Positions 22,817-34,300 of a DNA stretch of 64,000 nucleotides are shown here, one piece after another. This DNA comes from Pyrenochaeta sp. MPI-SDFR-AT-0127 (Eukaryota > Ascomycota > Dothideomycetes > Pleosporales > Cucurbitariaceae). The stretch covers positions 55,414 through 119,413 of the forward strand of contig JAGTJM010000085.1 of assembly GCA_020747015.1 (NCBI GenBank). Reading direction: 5' to 3'. The notes beneath the pieces were generated by a model. The model saw only the letters and a list, made by a program, of their open reading frames with translations, was not told the DNA's origin and searched no databases. Every line of letters starts with the position of its first letter. Positions within the stretch are counted from its first letter, which is position 1. Position numbers and translations under genes: made by a program.

Positions 22817-24070
22817 TTAGTGCTTTTGCAGCCACTCGTACACGCGATCTGCGATCTCAAGATTGTTCTTCTCCATGAAAAACATGTGTCCGTTGCCATG
22901 AATGCCCTCCTTGCCTAGATCCGCATACTCCACGTCTACGCCGACCTGCTCCAGATACTTGACCGTGCAGTAATCGTATGGCGCATGGAACGATGCTTCG
23001 CCAGTAACAACAAGCTCTGGAATTTTAGCGAGGTTCGTCAGCTGCTTTGCTGGCGACTTTTGCATGATGCACTCGTTGTGGTCGGCGTCGATGGCTGGCT
23101 CGATGCGAGTCTCGATATTTTCGGCATTCTTGCCTGCGGAAGGTTCGTATCCGATTGCAAGGTCAGTCAGGCCAAAAGCAAATGCTGGGTCATTTCCAAA
23201 CGGTGGGCGCAGCGTGAACGGTGGGCCAGACGGCTCGAGCTGGACAATACCCTTGACCAGGTCTGAACGCATGTCACCAACCCTCCAGCCTACTCAATCG
23301 TTAGCACACTTCAGGAGTCACATAGTGCTTGGCTGGAGTTACCGTATGCACCCGCCTGTGAGTGACTGATAATGTAACAGTCGCCTACGAGGTCTACTAG
23401 AGCTGCATATGCCTGCGCATTCTGTTCTTCACTTATAAAGCGGTCAGTCTGGAATTGCATCTGGCTCCTGTAGAACGCGTCAAAGGTTGCGTCGCCAAAG
23501 CGGCCGGTGCCGGGCCATTGCGTGTGAAGCTTCGCCTGCGGCCATTGGTCGCCGTTGTTCGCTACGTCGGTGAAGATATCAGAGACAGCACTGGGCGGGC
23601 CAATGGACCCAATCTTTCCCTGTCCGGGATACCAGAAAGAGCGGCCGCGTGCAGGCTGATCTGAGAGGTAGACTGTGTGGCCTTTGGAGATGAAATATGA
23701 TGCCCACCCGGGCCGTCCGTCTGGAGTATCGAGGAAATTGGTTCCGGTCTGAGCCGCGCCTGCAATAAAGATGATCGGAAGTGGTGGGTCAGCCGGGGCT
23801 GGGTGAGGGCAAAGCTTCTCAACGTAAATTTGCCCTATGATAGCCGTCGACGTCGAGTTGGTCGCATTGTCCTGTTCTCCAGTCTTAGACATTTGCAAAT
23901 TAGTGGGTGTCGTGACCTGCCGTGATGTTCGTGTACCGTCCGCCAACGTAGAGAACCTCGCGCTTGGGAACAATATCCCTGAGCTGGGAACTATTGGTTT
24001 GCGCGTTGCCTCCCAGGAACGCGACTTGCGTCAAGTACGTGAGAGAAGTGAAGGTACGAAGGTTGACCAT
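22817..24070 (-). CDS. Secreted alpha/beta hydrolase
   Basis: Proposed exons 24070-23917, 23876-23343 and 23289-22817; 386 residues. The N-terminus MVNLRTFTSLTYLTQVAFLG looks like a signal peptide. KREVLYVGGRYTNITA and GQIYVEKL form the start of a known fungal hydrolase family, then PIIFIAGAAQTGTNF (oxyanion region), the nucleophile elbow SHSQAG (about S224), LEPSGPPF carrying the probable acidic residue, and the C-terminal His in GNGHMFFMEKNN. The intron at 23342-23290 is secure because the family motif SQAGAYGW continues across it. The first intron (40 bases, GTCACG...GGAG) is needed to join two convincing frames but has weak splice signals, so its borders are uncertain or there is a frameshift. 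Substrate unknown; esterase or lipase-like activity is likely. Confidence 0.75.
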
Positions 24071-24865
24071 ATTGACCCAATCCTGTACGTACTGCAGAGA
24101 CCTTGTCAAGGAGACGTTTGTGGGCAGAGAATAGCGCTCCAGCTTGAATTTGTAGCGAGGAAACGCGCGGGTAAGAAAGTAGTGGATAGGTTTCGTGCGT
24201 GCATACGATGGCGTGGACAAGCTCGTATTACATAGGGCCCAAATATCAGGGCCTAATGTCATCGAGGTTTAGACGCTTCGCGTCCCAACGACGCCGCCAG
24301 GCTAGCGACCTGCATCGGGACCCCGCCAGAGTTCTGCAGATTGCGGCGATTGCGGCAATCGACCGAGAGCCACAAGGTCGGGACGAACGTCATGAAAAAA
24401 AAATACTCGATTGCACCAGTTGAAGAATCGGGTCGCTTGTTCGACAGCCCTACATTCTGCAGAAAGAAAGCACACTTCGTGCCAAGCCTAGATCATACCG
24501 CCCATTCGGGTAACACATGCACACTCAATAAGACTAGTCCCCAAAATATAGATTAACTTTTCGACGAAAAGTCGAACCAGCACAAAAGCCTCCATAACAC
24601 ATCAGAAAGAGCGAGTAGGGTCAGTTATTTCTAGTCGATCGTTTGAGGCCTGTTGAAAGCTCATTCCCCCCAGTCCCGCTCGTCCTTCAATGAGTGTTCG
24701 TGTCTCTCCTTCTAGGCCGCACAGTCCTTAGCCTTCAACCATCTCGAAGAATTCAGCATGGGTGATGCCAAGAGATCTCGACATCAATTGATTGATGGGA
24801 GAAGAAGCATCGGCTTGTGCCTCTGCTCGTTTGACTTCCCCACTGATGACGTTGAAACCACCTAG
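24071..24865. other. Intergenic, no gene seen
   Basis: The left part is the promoter of the leftward hydrolase gene. No other ORF has supporting motifs. Confidence 0.5.
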
Positions 24866-25168
24866 TTAAGGAACAGTGTTGACGCATCCAACGTTGGTGA
24901 TAGAGATACCCTCCGAGTGGTTACAATTTGCATCGCGAGGGCACAGCACCACAGTATCTCAGTCGCCATCGCCGTCCTCATGAGCGACGAGTACCGACGT
25001 GGTACTTGAACCCAGGGCTACGGGATCTTGACAGGTGCCATCGAGCGAGACCTGTGCATAGCCGAGTCGCTCACCGTTGCAATCAAAGCCTGCATAAAAA
25101 GTAAGCCGAAAGCTACTTGCCAGCGGAGCTGAGGCTGCTAGAAGCAGTGCCATATGATGAAAGAGCAT
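24866..25168 (-). pseudogene. Small secreted Cys-bearing protein gene with in-frame TGA
   Basis: An ATG at 25168 opens a frame with a good signal peptide (MLLAASAPLASSF region) and the mature start RLTFYAGFDCNGERLGY. The frame meets TGA at 24961-24959 after 69 codons, but continues without another stop to TAA at 24866. The continuation reads DTVVLCPRDANCNHSEG and SITNVGC, with three more Cys that match the style of the first part (FDC, GTC), so the natural product was probably about 100 residues. No GT-AG pair nearby removes the TGA. It is therefore a recently broken gene, a sequencing error, or a stop with readthrough; the base after TGA is G, not the CTA typical of efficient readthrough. 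Role unknown; such small secreted proteins are often effectors or cell-wall proteins. Confidence 0.6.
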
Positions 25169-26092
25169 GCTGAAGGGCTGTATCGAGGTTTAGGGGGAGA
25201 AAGTCGAAAAGACCAGCTCATGAGATGGGTATTCTGAAGAAAGGGACAGTTCCCACCTTTTATGTCTCATTCGCGTACGCCGGCTTCAATCCGAATGTTC
25301 CTCGTCTGGCGGTCTTCGGCTTGCTTCGTCATTGTGCGTCCATGGTTGTTGACCCATCTGCATGGACTAGAGCACATATAGCGTTCAACACAAGCAGACA
25401 CGGGATTGCAAGATCTAAAAGGTGGTAATCATCAGAAATGAGGGTACATTGCATGTCATGCTGGGGCCAAATAACTGCCGTGATGTGGTAGTCATAGGCC
25501 TGCAGTATCCCTCCTCTACGGCTCTGTGACCCACTGCATCCTCTCTCGATAGACTGCCGGACTGTGGACTTCTGGTCCAATGCATCCAAGCTTTGGGCGG
25601 AGGGGAATGTATATTTACACTATTGTTTATGACATTACTCGCAGGCCATCCCCCGGATAGATGTTGGTATGTCTGGCAACCTTCCTGAAGCAACATAGCC
25701 TACGGCACAGTCGTCTGCGACTCCACACAACGAACAGGGTAAAGCGTAAGACTCGCAGATGCATAGAGATCAAAGGAGCCATGAGCCGAATGGTAGAAGC
25801 TAAGCAGTAGGCCATATTCAAAAGCTGATTCAAGCAGCAGATCCCCCAGTGTACGTTAACGTGAGCTTACTGCAGGCTCTATAGTCTAGTGGCCTAGGCC
25901 GAAGACCTTATAAAATTATCTACTAACATCGCAGGGACAACTATGTCTTTGTTGCTCTGAAACTTGAGCCGTCTGAGTCGCGTTAGTGACCACCATTGGT
26001 GACGTGACCGCAGCCAGCTGTGGTCCTAGAAGTGCCATAACCGACGTGCTCGGATTTCTCCCGCGGTCAAGAATGAGAGGTTCACTTTATCA
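25169..26092. other. Intergenic, no gene seen
   Basis: About 0.9 kb between the small secreted gene and the 3' end of the ankyrin-HET gene. No ORF with a recognisable motif. Confidence 0.55.
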
Positions 26093-29000
26093 TCATTCTA
26101 TGGTAATTATGGCCTCCTTAGATCCTGTGATATCATTCTCCTCCACTTCACAGATTCCAATCCGCGTGAACTTCCTTGACGCAAGGTCTACCGGCTTCAG
26201 GCAAAGACACACTACAAAACCACTAGACCACCATGGCGCAGGGGGACCGATCATCGGTGGCGTTGGCGGACGTCCAAACTTGACGATCGGCATGAACCAG
26301 CAGTTGTGCAGCAAATTCTCATTACGATCGGAGAAGTAACAGCCTGGTAAGATGTTCTTCATCCCCTTCAATTCTTCCTTGACAGCCTTTCTTTCCATCT
26401 TTCTTAATTTCTTTGCACTCATCTTTTTGATGTTTGCAGATGCAACTGCGTCTACATCGAGACTCACTGCAGGCGGTAGCGATTCTTGAGCCGTTCGTAT
26501 GGTTATTTTGCGAGCATTCTTAAATTGCGAGTCGTAATCTCCTGTTCCATGATGATTAAAGCAACCGAGCATTCCCTTGAGTCTCACGACTCCGGCAACG
26601 GATTTTTGCGAGACACTTGTCTTCCTAACTTCTACGTCTATCAATTCAGCTAGCCAGGTCTGCAGTCCGCTGTAACGCTCGCGATTGCTGACGCGAAAGT
26701 ATCCCGTTTCGGCAGTGGTTGAGGCCCAGCTCCACGAAGGGTAGCACGGATTCGCAAAACCGAGGGTTTGCGCCGCCCAGGCTAAGCTACGCACACTAAA
26801 TTCACCACCACGCCATATTCCAGCGATAGGTTCGCCAGAGCCCAGCGCTGGGGCCATCATTTTGGCAAGGCCAAGAATGGCCGGTATCCGATCGGAGGCG
26901 TAGGACAATTTTCGTTTGGAATACTCAGCGACTAATTCCTCCCAATACTCGCACAACTTATATTTCGCATCTCCTAGACGATCCTGCCTCTGGATCGTGT
27001 ATCTGCGTTCTCGACGTGGCTTGTTAAACGCCGCATGGTCGTAGGACATTCCCTGCGGATCGGCCTCGGAGCCACTGCTTGTCAGGCAAGCCCAATGCAA
27101 GACGCCCTTACCAAAGTGCAGCAACCGCGTGCTCATTTCTTGTTCCTGCAAAATCCAGCCTCTCTTATCGACAGGTAAGTCCTTGAGTAGGGTACTTTTC
27201 GCATCAGCTGGCAGTACGTACCAGTGGCGGATATAGGTAGAATAACTTCGCAGGACGCGAGGCACGTGGAGAGAAAGCCGCACGGGTGACAGCAGCAAAA
27301 AGTTGTTTGATTCGTCGCGCGATCGAAAGAGGCCTTCGCTCGCTTCAGATGATGTACTTGCGGATATTGTCACACTGGCATTAGAATAGACCTGTAGCAT
27401 TTGCGCCGCTTCGCGAGCCCAGTCGTCTGGGTCATCTTGGACGATACATAACGCATCAATCCATATGTACCTTAATCCTAACCCCCTTGTTACCTCTATA
27501 GCTTGCCGTACAGTTGCTGAAAGGTTTTGCAGGGGTAGTTGAGACAAATGGCTTTTCAGCGACATTTGTGTCGTTCTTAATGATGGATGAGAGCCCCAAC
27601 AGTACGATAGAGCGGCAAAGGCACCGCTACGTCCGTTGCTTTCGAGAATACGTGGAGGCTGATCAAGGCCGTCTCCAACATCAACAACTCTACTAGGGAG
27701 CGGTGTCTCTTCCTGAGTCCGACGAGGGCAACAGGCTTCATGGTTTTGATTACAGTCGCGAACCCAGTTTCTCGCCATCTGCAATGATCGCGGAGAGGCC
27801 GTACCGAGTTTGGAGTTGTCATGGGTATGAATGCCGTCTAATAATCCGTCTAATTCATCTCTTAATTAGTGAAAACATGACGGACTGGACGGACAATATA
27901 CCCCTGAGATGAACCACATTGAGCCAAGCACCACTTAAACCGCTCGTCACGTTGAGTTTCCCCATGTCCTCCCATGTCGTCACTTTGGATCTTATCACGT
28001 CGGAATATGGTTCGAACGTACAACTGAGGAGGACCTTCGGATCTCCTTCATACAATTGATGTTCTCGAGGCAGCCCAGACAACCATATATTGTTGTGACT
28101 CTTTAGTAGTCTCAATAGAATTGCGCACAATTGACACCCTTTCTTGGCCGTAAAAGCCAGATCATGCGCATTGGTCGAGTGGTTGAATATTCGCGTTTCC
28201 CTAGGATAGACCGATGGTGAAAAGTTGAGTTGCTGGAACATAAGACACTTGGAACAAAATGAATATCCATCGTAGGCTACATTCGCATTGACGTGGAGGT
28301 GAGCCGCCTTAAAGAGCGCGTCGAAGAAGGGTAACGTCATAGAAGTTGACATTTCGTTAGAATATATGTTAAGGTCGTCCTGCATTTGTATGACGCCCGA
28401 CTTTAATAATAGGTGGCTATAAATGGCGCGACAGCTACTGGGAGGAAAGTGGCCGCGCCCAGAGTTACCAGCCTTGTAGATACCGCTGGTAGCAAACTTT
28501 AACAGCGTCCTCGCAGCATTCTCTGCACCAGATTCTTCGGCGTTGGATTTAGATGGCAGTGCACCAGCAGTAGCAGCATCTGCCGACCATCGGGCCCCTG
28601 CTTGCAGTAGCACTTTCACCATGTCGTCTCGTCTCTCCAAGAGGGCAAGGTCTAAGGGAGTCCACCCATCCGTTCCGGCCGGTAAGTGGATGTTGGCTCC
28701 ATACTCAGCTAACGCTTGAATCATCTTAGGGCTGCTAATATGGATCGCATGATGAACTGGAAGCAGGCCCGCCACGCCCACCAGATTGATGTTCCAGTCC
28801 TCATAGCGCGCTGTGCGCTTAACACTTGGAGAATCCAGGTCTGCGCCGTGCCGTGACAGGAACCCAATTGCGACTTCGTCCTCCCACTGCACTGCTTCAT
28901 GCACGGCGGTGCGACCGGCGGCGTTCAGTTGGTTGATGTCGGCGCCACGGCTGAGCAGGAGTGTAGCCGCGTCTAGGTGGCCTTCTTTCAGCGCCTTGTG

Positions 29001-29216
29001 GAGGGGTGTGTTCCAATGTGCCCATGGTATGTTCTCTGGTACATGGTTAATAACGTCGCAGCCCTCCTTCGGCCGAGGTATAACGAGGTCAGACTCTGTC
29101 CATTGTATGTTGGGATCTAGGCCGTTTGACAAGGCTGCTGTGATGTGATCCAGGTTACATGGCCTTGTTCTCCATGGATGGCCTGGGTCATCTGTCCTCA
29201 TGATTGATGGCCTCAT
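26093..29216 (-). CDS. Ankyrin-repeat plus HET-domain protein
   Basis: Exons 29216-27902 and 27849-26093; about 1023 residues. The acceptor at 27850 or an alternative 12 bases further on (exon from 27837) both keep the frame. The open frame extends further upstream but without an ATG, so 29216 is used. Residues about 65-215 hold four ankyrin repeats (NTPLHKALKEGH, GRTAVHEAVQ, LLPVHHAIH, GWTPLDLALLER). A CSKC pair (about 321) and GCQLCAIL (about 360) form the Cys-containing block common in front of HET domains. The HET domain spans about 517-670 with AALSYCWG, LGLRYIWIDALCIVQDD and VYSNASVTISAS. HET proteins trigger cell death on fusion of incompatible hyphae; ankyrin repeats would serve as the sensing part. 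The C-terminal 350 residues are unassigned, with a basic helix (KKLRKMERK). Confidence 0.88.
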
Positions 29217-31015
29217 GACTGACGACAAAGAATCGTCTTGGGTAGTGTTAGAAACCGACAGCACAGCTTTTAACACAAGTAGCGCGCAGGTGTAGGGGAT
29301 GATAGAGATTGTGTTGTGATGTCAGGCGACATGCTCGCGTAGAAAACGGCGGCGGATGCAAAGGCGGAGGGGCTCAAGTTAGGCGTACAGAGAGCGTGCG
29401 TTGTAGGCGATCTTAGGACGGTGCCCCTGCACTAGTACCTGGCTGGCTCGGTTCATGTTAGCCATTGTGGTGATGATTATGGGCGACAAAGGCCGCTCTA
29501 GGTAACAAACACGAATGCGGCCGCCAAAAATAGCCAGCAAGTGGCCGTTGATGAAAGTGTCCGGGGAACACCACACTTGCAGATAATCGGGTATAGTGTG
29601 GAATATCGTGCAGCACCACTAAACCCATCAAATCCCTACGCCGAGGCACATTGCACCCCTTCGGACGGAGAAAATCCATAGTATAGACTTTCAAAAGCTC
29701 ATTTGTTTTTAAGGTGCAGCATATTCAGTGCATACTTATTCTGCACATCAACTATACTTCTATCGTCGCTATTATCTCATTTACCTTGACAACTATAAAA
29801 TTAATGACTTACTACTATTATTATTGCTACACTGTGAAATTCCTAATCGTGCTAGCACCTAGTTCATTATTGTCACTGAAATCCCCCCTACGTAGCGAGG
29901 ATAGCACCGTTCCGAGAAAAAGCATGCGTCACAAAAGACAGGTTCATTTGTGCAAGGGTTTGTAGTATGCCTATTCTTGCAAGGAACTAAGCTACTGACC
30001 GGGGAATCTAGAGAGATACGTATATTGTAACAGTGCGATGCTTTCTAGACCACGATTCATGTAGGAGCATAATGAGGTCAACCATTAATACTACGATTAC
30101 TCGTCTCTCACGCAATGTCTTGATTGCGAGGCTTCGGACCACAGCACAGAACAGAGCTATGTAATGAAGTCAGAAGGAAAGACTGATTTCTCCGCTTCTA
30201 CGGCTTAAGAAATTGAAAGTTGTCGAGGTGGAGAAATTAATAAGAGAGCAGAAAAGGATTCACGTGCAAAAATTTTCAGCATCATGGTGACGTGACAGCC
30301 ACGTGGTGGGCAACATTATCTTATAATATTCACTACGACTTCGACACATCCAAGCTTTGCCGCATTCATATCTCAAACATATCTTCGAAGAGCCCAACAG
30401 AAACGAGTGCAATAGCCATAGCGGTCTGGCGCGGGAACGCCGAGGCTCTGCCCAATCCTTCATGAACGCTTCTAGCGCCGGAGTTCCAACGCGGGGCTTG
30501 AGATTCGGCGAAGTTACGTTTGCTCAGTAATTTGCAGCACGGCGGTCAGCCCTTGCTTCAGATGGGAGGACAATTCCCGGATGTATCCGAAGAGCCTCAG
30601 CCGCACTTCGCGAAGAGTAAAGACTGCAACAGCATCCCGTCTACAGCACATCGTATTCTTACTTAGCTTAACTCCATCAGGGGATATAGAAAGGAAAGTA
30701 CGGTGTGTATTCACCTTCAGAACTTCTTAGCCACAAGTTGAGGCTCAAGATAGCGGTCCTCGCAGAGTAGACAGTAAGCGCACTTCGCAGCTGAGCATAT
30801 CTCAACACCTTCGCGATACGGTGTACTCATCATATACCTACTTTGGGATTCAGAACCGTTGCGATGGTTAAGTATATAATGATACAGGAGATGAACCATG
30901 AAGATATCACAGTACTCTCCTTCACCATTTTATTCCCCAGTCCTTAGCTTTCAGACTTTTTTCTCTCTTCCCTTTTTTTCCGCAAACTCACAGGTTCTCA
31001 ATACCTATTTCCAGC
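29217..31015. other. Intergenic, 1.8 kb, divergent promoters
   Basis: The ankyrin-HET gene reads left and the secreted orphan reads right from this region. It is AT-rich, especially 29700-30250. A TATATAA stretch near 30873 lies about 140 bases before the rightward ATG. No gene recognised. Confidence 0.5.
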
Positions 31016-32304
31016 ATGGGTCCTACATTTCCCATACTCACAATGTCTTTCTTTCTCTCCAGTGTCCTCTCGAGCGTCCTTCCTCGGGCTAATATCAACT
31101 ACGGAAAATGCAAGGATCCAACCGTAAGTTCTACTGAGAAGGCATTTCCAAAAACGCCACGTGCTGTGATACAGTTCGCTCAGTTTGCTGCAGATTTCAT
31201 ACAACGACAACATGGGATATTTCCCAGCAAACCGAGCGCAATTCGATCATGAACCAACGAAGGAGATCGGTCCCATCTACGATTTCATCTGCAGTCAGTT
31301 GGAGAACAAATGCGCCGCCCCGGATATCACTCTGGACTACTGCAAAATAGCGATCAAGCAAGCCAACATGGCAGGCTGGAGCAAGAAGGCCAGGGCAGAA
31401 GCCTTCAACAACTACATGCTGTACCTGAAGACCATCAACGATCCAATGCCAGATGTTACGCCAGCAGGAAAACCAAAGCCAACGCCAACACCCTCAGGGC
31501 TACCTAAGAAAGGCCTCAATATATCGACAGTCTTCTCAGCTGAAGCTGTCGAATTTGATGGTTGGGTAGACCCGGTCTGGTGGATCAACGACAAATTGGT
31601 GGGGACGAAGGGTACTCCCTCACAGTGCCAGCTCAAGCCTAATGGCTACAAAATGCCGGGAGGACATTATCTTATCCCTGACTGCGAGGGCCACGACACG
31701 AACTCGTAAGTGCACGAACTCCCCCTTGAATATCATATACACCTCACGGTTTTTAACACTGCGCAGCATCCCGCTCATGCGCAAAGCACTCATCGAAATT
31801 ATTAACGCAACAATCAAGAACGAAACGCTCAAGGACGAAGAGCGCGTCTTCAAGTACGGCACCCGCTCCGAACGCATCTGCAGCGATGCCCGTCGAAGCC
31901 TACCCCGATCATCCTCTAATAATGTAACCCTCGCACTCAACCAAACCACTCTTCCCGAACTTAAGCCTGACGAGCCTGAGTGGTCGCCCGATGAGGATAA
32001 CCGCACGGGGTATTGCTACATCAGCAAGCGCAAGTATACCCGCTGGCCGGTGGAGATGAAGTTGATCATTGGGGACTATGCGGATGGCAAGGGGTTTGGC
32101 CAGGGCCATTTCCACTACACGATCACAAAGCCTACTGGGAATGCTTGCAAATTGTGCTCATTCTTCGCTGTTGGCGGCGCGGGGAGTGCGGCTGTGGGGT
32201 CGGCAGCTTCGGCTTTGTCTACGGTCGCGAAACCGCTCGTGGGTCCTGGGTTTGGGTTTGCGGGCGCGTTCATCACGCTTCAGTGTTTGGTGAATTGCGG
32301 TTGA
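31016..32304 (+). CDS. Secreted orphan protein
   Basis: Exons 31016-31123, 31194-31705 and 31767-32304; introns of 70 and 61 bases, both with good GTAAGT donors; 385 residues. The N-terminus MSFFLSSVLSSVLPRA (second ATG at 31043) is a likely signal peptide; the first ATG adds nine residues. The mature part contains DFICSQLENKC, CKIAIKQANMAGWS, a short Pro/Thr-rich linker (KPKPTPTPSG), then VDPVWWINDK and YLIPDCEGHD. The C-terminal 55 residues are Gly/Ala-rich and hydrophobic between two Cys pairs (CKLC and CLVNC). I do not recognise the family. It could be a secreted host- or substrate-interacting protein; the Cys content and signal peptide support an extracellular location, no more. Confidence 0.75.
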
Positions 32305-33001
32305 GTTGGCTTGGTCTGCCAATTTGATTTTGCATTCTTATTTTCTGTCACTTTTCCCCGTTGCACCTGATTTTCTTGCCTCCTCTTGTATACGTATTGA
32401 CAGAACGCTTTTTCTTTTGTGTGCACATTGTGTAGCGTGATCTAGGCTTGGGTAGATATGGGTGTACCCAGAAGCTTACTGATCGAGTGTATGATGATCA
32501 TTATTAGAATAATCTACGCAATGTCTCATCCTTGGGCTCCCAGATATCAATTTGAGATCAATGGCCTTCTCCACTCCACATACTTTATCCTAGACTTAGT
32601 AGCTCAGCTATATAGAGGGAAAAGTGACGATGATGTGAAAAGTCAGTGGGTATGTAAAGTCTACGTTTAGAGCAGAAAGCCAAACCCTTATTCCACTGCC
32701 TCGGCCCTTGGCCCACCCTACCAAAGTCGATGCCCAGGGGTCAAGCGGAGGCTCTCAATTGGATCAACGATTTGGTCCGCTAGTTTTCCCGTGCAGATCC
32801 TGAAGCGCTCGGATCTTGTTGCGCGCGCGTTCAGATGTAACAACTTGGACAGGATCATAATTTGCTGCCTACAGATAGTTTCGCAATTTCTAATCATGGC
32901 CACAGCTCGGATAGCTGACCTGCACTATCTCTGCCTATATATGACAAGCCCGCATTCTTCTCACTGCGTATCATCTCTAAACAACATTGTCAACTGTATA
33001 C
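32305..33001. other. Intergenic, promoter of the NmrA-like gene
   Basis: About 0.7 kb with the 3' UTR of the secreted orphan on the left and the promoter of the next gene on the right. No gene seen. Confidence 0.5.
32936..32942 (+). promoter_or_regulatory. TATA box for the NmrA-like gene
   Basis: TATATAT 60 bases before the ATG at 33002, a normal distance for a fungal core promoter. Confidence 0.45.
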
Positions 33002-33767
33002 ATGGCAGGCTCAAAGATTCTGGTTCTCGGTGGCACAGGCCCTGCTGGCATTTGCTTGCTGCGGGAACTGGTGTATCGCAAACATGCGGTTGTTGTATAC
33101 GCGCGAACTCCCTCGAAAATTCCCAAGGAATTGGCTGATAATTCGTTAATCGAGGTTCGTCGCCTTCCGTGAACTACTTCAATTGCTCTGCTAACCTAAC
33201 TCTCAGATCGTCAAAGGCGAAATGAATGACACCAGTGCCTTCTCCATCGCTATGGCGCAATGCTCCATTGTTCTCTCCCTCCTTGGCCCCCAAATCACCG
33301 ACAAAGGCGTCGGTGCTACCTTTTATGTCGACATGTACAAGAACACTGTGATCCCCGCGATGCGACAACACGGCGTGCGCCGCATCGTACTCATGGGCAC
33401 AGTTTCCATCAAAAGACCCGAGGATCACTGGACAGCCTTCCAAACTATGGTTACCGTGTTCATGCGCCTTCTCGCCGCCTCACTGTACCGCAACATAACC
33501 GGGATTGCAGACCTCTTTGACAGCGAGGCCAATGATCTGGACTGGACCATCTTCCGCATTGCGCAGATTCCCGGCGAGAATGACGAGGCGAGCTGGTTGA
33601 AGGGAAGGGAGGATGGAAAAGTGTATAACGGGTGGGTTGGTGCAAAGGGGTGGACAAGTTCGATCAATAGATCGGCTTTGGCGAGGTGGCTCGTGGATGC
33701 CGCCGAGGGCGGAGCGAACGATTGGGTGCGCAAGATGCCCGCAGTGGGAAAATTGGCTGGAAGTTAG
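33002..33767 (+). CDS. NmrA-like/SDR-a NAD(P)-binding protein
   Basis: Exons 33002-33154 and 33207-33767 with a 52-base intron (branch GCTAACC); 237 residues. It starts MAGSKILVLGGTGPAG, a Rossmann nucleotide-binding loop GGTGxxG, followed by a basic residue after strand 2 (VVVYARTPSK) that suggests NADPH. VLSLLGP and VRRIVLMGTVS are the next strands of the atypical SDR/NmrA fold, and LDWTIFRIAQIPG is the typical substrate-side strand. There is no YxxxK catalytic pair, so it may be a reductase of the isoflavone-reductase type or a redox sensor. It lies directly upstream of a Zn2Cys6 regulator on the same strand, a combination common in small fungal metabolic clusters. Confidence 0.88.
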
Positions 33768-34300
33768 ATGCGGCCAAAGGGTAGTGTACAGAGATTAGGG
33801 TTCAAAGAACATGGATTGAACTTCTTTTCTTTATTTGTACCAGCTGGTTGTCCATGTGACGGTCACCGTAGCGAACACCACTTTAATCTCTTTCTTCAAG
33901 ATGTCCTAATATAACTGTTTTCTTGCACTGAATACGGCCTTTTCAAAGAAGGATGTTCAAAAGTTTAATCGAGTGCTATCGGCAGCCACATGAGGCCGAG
34001 TGTTATTCTGTTCTCATATCCGATGAAGTAGTGTGATCCAGCAAAGGCATGAGGGGGCAGTCGACAGTCAAAAGAGGGTTGAATGCATTTACTTGGGATG
34101 CCGCCTTGATGAGATGAGCGGCGTTGGTTGCATTACCATCCAGCCAACTCCGAGGCAGAGCCGAAAATGCCGCGCGGAAAGCGTCCCGCGCGGGACATGG
34201 TGTTGGCGTCTTTGGCAGGAAGGCGGCGTCCCTTGCTCCTTCCATCCTCATCAACGCGCCCCGATTAGACCAAGACACGCGTTGGAGACAACCCAATTCC
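33768..34300. other. Intergenic, promoter of the Zn2Cys6 gene
   Basis: About 0.5 kb. The frame of the downstream gene is open back to 34124 but carries no conserved sequence there, so it is treated as 5' leader. Confidence 0.5.

Noticed and set aside
23311..23973. Start of the hydrolase at MFPSARFSTL
   Set aside because: That sequence is the shifted-frame reading of the conserved KREVLYVGGRY block, so the true N-terminus lies in the other frame.
34124..34300. N-terminal extension of the Zn2Cys6 regulator
   Set aside because: The extra 59 codons are rich in Arg/Gly/Ala without conservation, and the zinc cluster normally starts close to the N-terminus.
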